Below, in pieces: positions 58,257 to 64,000 of a stretch of DNA of 64,000 nt. The stretch covers positions 1 to 64,000 of the forward strand of contig CAZSBB010000010.1 of assembly GCA_964605235.1 (NCBI GenBank), written 5' to 3'. How positions within the stretch are numbered: the stretch's first letter is position 1; each line of letters begins with the position of its first letter. This DNA comes from CAZSBB01 sp964605235. GTDB lineage: Bacteria > Planctomycetota > Phycisphaerae > Phycisphaerales > Phycisphaeraceae. A program made the translations under genes and the position numbers. The notes under the pieces are model-generated. The model was not told where the DNA came from, did no database searches, and saw only the letters and a program-made list of their open reading frames with translations.

Positions 58257-59654
58257 TCACCCCGCGCGCAGCCCCAACTGTTTCAGCCGATAGCTGAGCG
58301 TGGTGCGTTTCATGTTGAGCTGGCGCGCCGCCGCCGACAGGTTCCCGCCGGCCTGGCTGAGCGCCTGGCGCAGCAGACGTTTCTCAAAGCGCTGCATCGC
58401 GGCGGTGTAATCGCCTTCGAGCAACCCCGGCTCGGGCGCGCTGGCCTGGCGAATGGCGGGGTCGATGTCCGCCAGCGTGATGCGCTGACCCTCGCAGACG
58501 ATCACCGCCCGTTCGATCACGTTGCGGAGCTGCCGCACGTTGCCCGGCCAGTCGTATTGCTCCAGCACCGCCATGGCGCGCGGATCGACGCCGTTGACCC
58601 CACGCCGATATTGCTCGGCCGCGCGCAGCAGGAAATGCTGCACCAGCACGGGCAGATCGCTGCGGCGTTCCTTCAGCGGCGGCAGATGCAGATGGAAGCT
58701 GTTAAGCCGATAGAAAAAGTCTTCGCGGAAACGTCCCTGGCGCACCATTGCCGCCAGGTCGCGGTTGCCCGCGGCGATGAAGCGGCAGCGCACGGGATAC
58801 TCCGTCGTCGCGCCCACGGCCCGGGCGGTGCGCTGCTCGAGCGTGCGCAGCAGCATGACCTGAAAGCTCGGCGGCACCGAGCCGATTTCATCGAGAAACA
58901 GCGTGCCTTCGCCGGCTTCGCGGATCAAGCCGGGGCGATCCTGATCGGCGCCGGTGAACGCGCCGCGCACGTGGCCGAACAGTTCGCTCGCCAGCAGGTT
59001 CTCCGGCAGGGCGGCGCAGTTGACCGCAACAAACGGCTGCTGGGGGCGGTCGGATTGCTGATGGATGGTGCGCGCGACCAGCTCCTTGCCGGTGCCGGAC
59101 GCGCCGGTGATGAGCACGGTGGCGCTGGTGGGGGCGACCTTGCGCGCGAGCGTCAGGGCGTCGAGCATCGAGGCGCTGATCGCCTGCACCTGGTCCGGCA
59201 GGCCGCGGCGCACCAGGTCCTGACGCAGCCGGCGATTCTCCAGCAGCAGTTTGCGCCAGCGCACCGCCTGGGTCAGCGCGTGCAGCAGGTCCTGGGTGTA
59301 AGCCGCCATGACCTCAGGCGTGCGGGTGGGGGTGGGCGGTTCGATGACGTAACCAAAGGCGCCATGCTTGACCAGCTCAACGATGATGCTCGGATGTCCC
59401 GCGGCCGTGGAGATGACCACCGGCAATTCGGGGTCGAGCTGATGGATGCCGTCGATCATCTGCCCGGCGGTCAGGTCCACCGCGCCCGAGGGCAGGCGTG
59501 CGTAGCCGACGCAGACCGCCAGGGGCAGGGTGGTCGTCTCGCGCAGGTACGCCAGCGCGTCGTCCTGCCGGCGGATGTCGATGACGTGAAACGCAGCATT
59601 CATCGCCGCCAGGGTGGGCGGGGGGTAACCCGAGCTGACGACGATGGTGTCCAT
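58257..59654 (-). CDS. Sigma-54-dependent transcriptional activator with degenerate receiver
   Basis: A 465-residue NtrC-type protein. The N-terminal domain (1-125) has a receiver-like length and GHPSIIVELVKHGAFGYVIEPP but lacks the phosphoacceptor Asp (the strand reads PLAVCVGYARLPSG) and the strand-5 Lys (Glu at 105), so it is probably not phosphorylated. The AAA+ domain has GASGTGKE (184-191), the sigma-54 contact loop GAFTGA (231-236) and FLDEIG. A Fis-type helix-turn-helix (NLSAAARQLNMKRTTLSYRL) ends the protein. GAAAGG lies 7 nt before the ATG. Target genes are unknown; the nearest metabolic gene is glutamine synthetase. Confidence 0.9.
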   Translation of the reverse strand: MDTIVVSSGYPPPTLAAMNAAFHVIDIRRQDDALAYLRETTTLPLAVCVGYARLPSGAVDLTAGQMIDGIHQLDPELPVVISTAAGHPSIIVELVKHGAFGYVIEPPTPTRTPEVMAAYTQDLLHALTQAVRWRKLLLENRRLRQDLVRRGLPDQVQAISASMLDALTLARKVAPTSATVLITGASGTGKELVARTIHQQSDRPQQPFVAVNCAALPENLLASELFGHVRGAFTGADQDRPGLIREAGEGTLFLDEIGSVPPSFQVMLLRTLEQRTARAVGATTEYPVRCRFIAAGNRDLAAMVRQGRFREDFFYRLNSFHLHLPPLKERRSDLPVLVQHFLLRAAEQYRRGVNGVDPRAMAVLEQYDWPGNVRQLRNVIERAVIVCEGQRITLADIDPAIRQASAPEPGLLEGDYTAAMQRFEKRLLRQALSQAGGNLSAAARQLNMKRTTLSYRLKQLGLRAG

Positions 59655-60255
59655 GGTCGACCTTTCAGCTTTGCGCGAGGGTGACGGCAGCACCGGCAGC
59701 GTGGCGAATCACCTGTTCGTCCGCCGACATCCACTCGCCATTGGCCGCGTGTGGCCGACCATCATGTCGACCCTGCATGTCTTTCCGCCTCACGCCACAT
59801 CACGCCACACCCAGTTCACTCATCACGCCATATCACGCGTCACCACCCCCCCGCCAGCTTCCGCGTCATAAACACGCCGGCGTCGAACCGGGGCTGACAA
59901 TATTTTGACACATGCCAACTTTTTGACAACCCGCGCGTGGGCAGATGCAATCATGGCCGATCCGGGGGAATTTTAGACGGCATCCAGAAAGTTTTTAAAT
60001 ACATATAAATGTATTGCTTAAGAAATCACTCACCGGCCTTCCAACTGCTCCGCGCAGCTATGGCAAAATTTCTTCACGCTCGGCCTGATGGTTGCAATAT
60101 CCATCCCGTCTGCAGGCGAAAGCTGACCCGGAGGCTGGGATTGGTTCGCGTTGCAGGGATATGACCGAGCGCCGGGCAGGCAGCTGGCTGGCTGCCTGTC
60201 GGTGCTCGAACTCGGCGAGGGGTAAGCTCTCGTCTTCTCAACAGGAGTGCAGTTG
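59655..60255. other. Divergent control region with TGACA repeats and an AT-rich palindrome
   Basis: 601 bp between the divergent activator and DegT genes, no gene seen. TGACA occurs at 59895, 59906 and 59924, twice as TTGACA. ATACAT-ATAA-ATGTAT at 59999-60014 is an inverted repeat in an AT-rich stretch. AGGAG at 60243 is the ribosome-binding site of the DegT gene. Confidence 0.4.
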
Positions 60256-61593
60256 ATGAATCTCGATGCAGTGGTCAAGCAACCGTTGGCGGTGCTGGGC
60301 GGTCCCAAGGCGGTCAACATCGACCCCGCGGCCGCCAAGGCGATGTTTCACTGGCCCATCGTGACCGAGGAAGACGAGCGCGCGGTGCTCGAAGTCCTGC
60401 GCGCCGGCAGCATGTCGGGCACAGGGCTGACCGTCACCTTTGAGAAAGAGTTTGCCGCCTGGCAGGGCACGCAGTTCGCGCTGGCGAGTTGCAACGGCAC
60501 CGCGGCGCTGCTGCAGGCGATGTTCGCTGTCGGGCTGGGGCGCGGCGACGAGATGATCGTCCCGAGCATCACCTACTGGGCCAGCGCGCTGCAGAGCCTG
60601 ATGCTCGGCGCCACCCCGGTCTTCGCCGACATTGATCCCGTCACCCTCTGCATCGACCCGGCGAGTCTGGAGCGCTGCATCACCCCGCGCACCAAAGCGG
60701 TGATGCTCGTGCACTACTGCGGGCACCCGTGCGACATGGACCGCATCCTGCCGATCATTCGCCAGCACAACCTGAAGCTGATCGAAGACGTCTCGCACGC
60801 GCAAGGCGCGTTGTACAAGGGGCGCAAGGTCGGGACCTTCGGCGATGTGGCGGCGATGAGCATGATGGGCGGCAAGAGCTTCGCCATTGGTGAAGGCGGC
60901 ATGCTGGTGACCAACGAGCGCCGGTACTACGAACGCGCCATCGCCTTTGGCACCTACGAGCGCATCAAGGCGGAAGTGACTGATCCGCAGCTCAAAGCCG
61001 TCGCCGGGCCCGAGGGCTTTGTCAGCGGTTTGCCGCTGGGTGCGATGAAAGGGCGCTTGAACCAGACCTGCGCCGCGATGGGCCGGGTGCAATTGAAGCT
61101 TTACGATGCGCGCTGTGGGGCGATCCAGGCGGCGATGAATCGTTACTGGGATCTGCTGGCGGATCTGCCGGGGTTCAAGCCGCATCGCCCGCAGGTCAAC
61201 GGCTGGCGTGACTCGACGATGGGCGGCTGGTACAACCCGCTGGGGCGGTATTTCCCGGAAGAACTGGGCGGTTTGCCGCTGGAGAAGTTCATCGCCGCGG
61301 TGCAGGCCGAGGGCGGCAACATGGGGCGTGGGATCAACTTCCCGCTGCACACCCATCCGATGCTGCATCAGGCGGACATTTTCCATGACGGCAAACCCAC
61401 GCGCATCGCCTTCAGCAACCGCGACGTGCGCGAGCAGCCCGACGCCCTGCCGGTCAGTCAGGTGATCGGCAACCGCGCCTGCGGCATTCCCTGGTTCAAA
61501 CACGACCGTCCGGAGCTGATCGAACAGTACGCCGCCGCGGTGCGCAAGGTGATTCTCCAGCACGAAAAGCTGTTGGAAACCGTCAGCGCGTAA
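60256..61593 (+). CDS. DegT/DnrJ/EryC1/StrS-family PLP aminotransferase, copy A
   Basis: A 445-residue sugar-aminotransferase-fold enzyme. SCNGTAALLQAMFAVG (79-94), DEMIVPSITYWAS, EDVSHAQGALYKGRKVGTFGD (the Asp/His cofactor region) and the Schiff-base lysine Lys207 in MGGKSFAIGEGGM are present. Members convert keto-sugars or cyclitols to amino derivatives. The ATG at 60256 has AGGAG 8 nt upstream. The next gene is a second member of the family; the pair may act in sequence on one carbohydrate or inositol-type substrate, but no sugar-nucleotide gene is adjacent. Confidence 0.9.
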   Translation: MNLDAVVKQPLAVLGGPKAVNIDPAAAKAMFHWPIVTEEDERAVLEVLRAGSMSGTGLTVTFEKEFAAWQGTQFALASCNGTAALLQAMFAVGLGRGDEMIVPSITYWASALQSLMLGATPVFADIDPVTLCIDPASLERCITPRTKAVMLVHYCGHPCDMDRILPIIRQHNLKLIEDVSHAQGALYKGRKVGTFGDVAAMSMMGGKSFAIGEGGMLVTNERRYYERAIAFGTYERIKAEVTDPQLKAVAGPEGFVSGLPLGAMKGRLNQTCAAMGRVQLKLYDARCGAIQAAMNRYWDLLADLPGFKPHRPQVNGWRDSTMGGWYNPLGRYFPEELGGLPLEKFIAAVQAEGGNMGRGINFPLHTHPMLHQADIFHDGKPTRIAFSNRDVREQPDALPVSQVIGNRACGIPWFKHDRPELIEQYAAAVRKVILQHEKLLETVSA

Positions 61594-61606
61594 GCAAGGC
61601 ATTTTT

Positions 61607-61775
61607 TTTTAGCCACGGATGAACACGGATAAACACGGATCAAGAGAAGAATGAAATTTGGTGAGGTGAGGACCGGCAGCGCTCCGCGTCCATGCAAATC
61701 AGCAAATCTTCACATCCCCAATCACCAAATCAACCAACCCATCCGTGTTCATCCGTGTTCATCCGTGGCAAAAAC
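61607..61775. repeat. CCACGGATGAACACGGAT inverted-repeat element, copy 3
   Basis: Left arm at 61607-61650 (TTTTAGCCACGGATGAACAC and onward), right arm at 61741-61775 (ATCCGTGTTCATCCGTGGCA and onward). The 90-bp spacer is unrelated to copies 1 and 2. Here the element lies between two co-directional DegT genes. Confidence 0.85.
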
Positions 61776-61809
61776 TTCTTCATGATTTCCCGCATAGAAA
61801 GACAGCAGC

Positions 61810-63087
61810 ATGTCCACGACTCAGGCCGAGCAATTGGCGATTCATGGCGGCACGCCGGTGCGCAGCAAGCCGTTTCCTCCGCGCCGACTTTTCGGTGAAG
61901 CGGAAAAGCAGGCGGCGATGGCGTTGTTCGAGCAATGCCTCGCCAAGGGAGAAGCCTACGGCTACCACGGCGCCGAGGAACAGGCGTATTGCCAGGCGTT
62001 TGCCCAGGCGCTCGGCGGCGGGTTCGCCGATTGCGTGAACTCCGGCTCCAACGCCATCTATGTCGCGCTGCGGGCGCTGAACCTGCCCATGTATTCCGAG
62101 GTGATCGTCCCGGCGGTCAGCGATCCCGGCGGCATCATGCCCGTGCCGCTGCTGGGGTTGATTCCCGTAGTCGCCGACTGTGTCCCCGGCAGCTACAACA
62201 TCGGCGTCGAGCAGATCAAAGCCTGTCTGACCCCGCGCACCAGCGCGATCCTCGTGGCGCACATTGGCGGCATTCCCGTGGATATGGATCCGATCCTCGC
62301 GCTGGCGCAGGAGCGCGGGCTGAAGGTGATTGAAGACTGCGCCCAGGCGCACGGCGCGAAATACAAGGGCCGACCGGTGGGCACGCTGGGCGACATCGCC
62401 GCCTTCAGCACCATGTTCGGCAAGCATCACGCCACCGGCGGCCAGGGCGGCGTGGTGTTCACCCGCAACGAGGATTACTACTGGCAGGCGCGGCGTGCTG
62501 CGGACCGGGGCAAGGCGTTCAACCATGAGCATCCCGTCGGCGTGGGCATGCCGGGCAACCTGTTCGCCAGCCTCAACTGCAATCAGGATGAAATGGGCTG
62601 CGCCATCGGCCGCGTGCAACTGGCGCGGCTGCCGCAGATCGTCGCCGGACGCCGGCAATTCATGCTCGAACTGCAGCAGGCGATCGGCGACCTGAAAACG
62701 GTGCAAGTGCTCGACGCCCCCGCCGACTGCGAAAACTCGGTGTGGTTCCTCTTCGTCAAACTGCATCTGGAGCAGTTGACCGTCAGCCGCGACGAATTCG
62801 CCAAAGCCGCGCAGGCCGAGGGCGTGCATCTGTCCGCGGGTTACGCGATCTTCAACAGCGAGTATCCCTGGTTCCGCCAGCAGCAGGTGCTCGCCACAGC
62901 CGGCTGGCCGTGGAGCGCCGCCGAGTATCAGGGCGAGAAACACCCGAAGTATCCGCTGCCCAACATCAAAGCCTGCGATGCGGCGTGCATGCGCCTGGGC
63001 GTGCATGAAAACTACGGGACGCAGGAAGTGCGCGACACCGCTGCCGTGCTGCGCAAGCTGGAGCGCGCGTTCCGGCGTGGTTGCTAG
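61810..63087 (+). CDS. DegT/DnrJ/EryC1/StrS-family PLP aminotransferase, copy B
   Basis: A 425-residue paralogue of copy A. VNSGSNAIYVALRAL (77-91), EVIVPAVSDPGGIMP, EDCAQAHGAKYKGRPVGTLGD and Lys205 in STMFGKHHATGGQGG, the Schiff-base lysine, match the family. Sequence identity to copy A is low outside motifs, so they are not a recent duplication. The two genes and a C45 acyltransferase downstream run in one direction, which could be an amino-sugar plus acylation pathway. No clear Shine-Dalgarno sequence precedes the ATG. Confidence 0.9.
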   Translation: MSTTQAEQLAIHGGTPVRSKPFPPRRLFGEAEKQAAMALFEQCLAKGEAYGYHGAEEQAYCQAFAQALGGGFADCVNSGSNAIYVALRALNLPMYSEVIVPAVSDPGGIMPVPLLGLIPVVADCVPGSYNIGVEQIKACLTPRTSAILVAHIGGIPVDMDPILALAQERGLKVIEDCAQAHGAKYKGRPVGTLGDIAAFSTMFGKHHATGGQGGVVFTRNEDYYWQARRAADRGKAFNHEHPVGVGMPGNLFASLNCNQDEMGCAIGRVQLARLPQIVAGRRQFMLELQQAIGDLKTVQVLDAPADCENSVWFLFVKLHLEQLTVSRDEFAKAAQAEGVHLSAGYAIFNSEYPWFRQQQVLATAGWPWSAAEYQGEKHPKYPLPNIKACDAACMRLGVHENYGTQEVRDTAAVLRKLERAFRRGC

Positions 63088-63173
63088 GATATGCTCCCTG
63101 AGTGACAGCGCCGGATGCGGGCCAACCGCGGGATGCTCGGCTTCGGCTCCGCAGCACAGGGAACCACCACATC

Positions 63174-64000
63174 ATGCTGGAATTGGAATCCGCCGGCAGT
63201 TGGCGCCAGATCGGCATGCACCTGGGTCGAACCTTCGGCCAGCAATTGCATGCGTGCGTGGAGCACTACGCGCCCTGGCTCAAGGCGGAGCCCGCGCGGT
63301 ATGCCCCGGCGCTCGCCGAGCTGCGCCAGCAACTGAACACGCTGGCGCCGGAGTTGTTGGAGGAGTCGGAAGGCTTGGCGCAGGCGGCGGACCTCGATCC
63401 GCAGGTGGTGCTGGGTTATCGCTTTTTTAATGCGGTCAAGGCGCGGATGTCGCGCGGCTGTTCGTCGATCTATCTCGCCGACACGCCGCAGGGCCCGCTG
63501 CTGGGGCGCAATTGCGATCTGATTCCGGGCTTCGATCCGCAGGTGCAACTCCGCCGCCTCGTGCGTCCGCAGGGGCAGACGCCGCTGATTTTCTTCAGCT
63601 ATCTCGGGGTGGCCGGCAGCAGCGGCGGCAACGCCCACGGCTTGGCGCTCGGCGGCTCCAGCGCGCACACCCGACAGACCTTCGGCGACACGGGCTTGCC
63701 CAACGGCCTGTGGAATCACCTGCTGCTGGCGCGCTGCCGCGATCTGGCGGACTTGCGCACTCTGTGCCTGCGCTATCGCTTCCGCGGCAAACCCTGCAAC
63801 ATGCTGCTGGGCGATCAGGCGGGCAACTCGGCGGCGCTGGAGCTGGCGCCCGGCGCAGCGCCGATCGTCTGTCCACGCGCGCCCCACGCGCGCTGGCAGT
63901 GCCGAACCAACTTTTTCGCCTCCGGCAAACTGACCCTTCAGCCCGAGGTCGATTACCTGCAATCCGCTTATGCCCGCTTCGGCCGGGTCGCCCATGTGCT
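63174..64000 (+). CDS. C45-family acyltransferase/peptidase (penicillin acyltransferase-like), 3' truncated by window end
   Basis: About 275 residues are visible and the frame runs off the window. RGCSSIYLADTPQGPLLGRN contains the Gly-Cys autocleavage site (Cys96 nucleophile after processing), and NCDLIPGFDP plus FFSYLGVAGSSGGNAHGLAL follow the C45/Ntn-hydrolase pattern of acyl-CoA:6-aminopenicillanate acyltransferase homologues. Such enzymes exchange or remove acyl groups on amines. The start ATG at 63174 gives MLELESAGSWRQIGMHLG, which is typical. It follows the two DegT genes by 86 bp and may acylate an amine made by them. Confidence 0.85.
   Translation, partial: MLELESAGSWRQIGMHLGRTFGQQLHACVEHYAPWLKAEPARYAPALAELRQQLNTLAPELLEESEGLAQAADLDPQVVLGYRFFNAVKARMSRGCSSIYLADTPQGPLLGRNCDLIPGFDPQVQLRRLVRPQGQTPLIFFSYLGVAGSSGGNAHGLALGGSSAHTRQTFGDTGLPNGLWNHLLLARCRDLADLRTLCLRYRFRGKPCNMLLGDQAGNSAALELAPGAAPIVCPRAPHARWQCRTNFFASGKLTLQPEVDYLQSAYARFGRVAHV

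Overview
The window is a 64-kb piece of a high-GC bacterial chromosome, most likely Planctomycetota and probably close to Phycisphaerae. This rests on three prepilin-type proteins of the planctomycete style (G^FTLIELLVVISII followed by a DAH/DTH C-terminal region), a formaldehyde-activating enzyme (Fae), a type III glutamine synthetase, a ParB with parS sites, and many intergenic hairpin repeats. The phylum call is inference; no rRNA or tRNA gene is present to test it.

Layout. 0-8 kb: a REP-associated transposase (RAYT), two small envelope proteins, a radical SAM enzyme, a CE15-like esterase, a flippase-like membrane protein, a tandem metallo-beta-lactamase protein and a soluble histidine kinase. 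8.3-10 kb: a 0.6-kb gene-free region with an AT-rich core and two perfect parS sites, then parB. 10-18 kb: agmatine deiminase, a BglII/BstYI-like restriction-modification pair, isocitrate dehydrogenase with a divergent winged-helix regulator, and a B12-binding-type radical SAM protein. 18-24 kb: a ROK repressor in an operon with a secreted protein and a pseudopilin, divergent from a secreted TIM-barrel-like protein; then a GH63-like hydrolase and a site-2 protease. 24-32 kb: orphan receiver, groES-groEL, then a co-directional run trxA, M16 peptidase, ftsY, SDR and class V aminotransferase. 32-44 kb: alpha/beta hydrolase, mutM, MoxR ATPase, hldE, fae, CocE/NonD hydrolase, dtd, a DnaJ-type co-chaperone and clpB. 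44-53 kb: two tandem pseudopilins, ilvH, a Nudix hydrolase, a large secreted protein, and a DUF485 plus acetate-type symporter pair. 53-55 kb: an AT-rich accessory patch with a GNAT enzyme, a lipoprotein bracketed by two direct copies of a GGTGTCAGG hairpin, and an AbiTii-domain defence protein. 55-64 kb: glnA (type III), a sigma-54 activator with a degenerate receiver, two DegT-type aminotransferases and a truncated C45 acyltransferase.

Two window-wide patterns stand out. First, at least thirteen genes have a -10-like TANNNT hexamer ending only 6-11 nt before the start codon and no Shine-Dalgarno sequence, some with a -35 at exactly 17 nt. This points to widespread leaderless transcription beside ordinary SD-led genes (groES, clpB, fae, glnA). 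Second, the gaps between genes, often between convergent genes, are filled with at least seven families of inverted repeats. One of them reads in frame into the N-terminus of a secreted protein.
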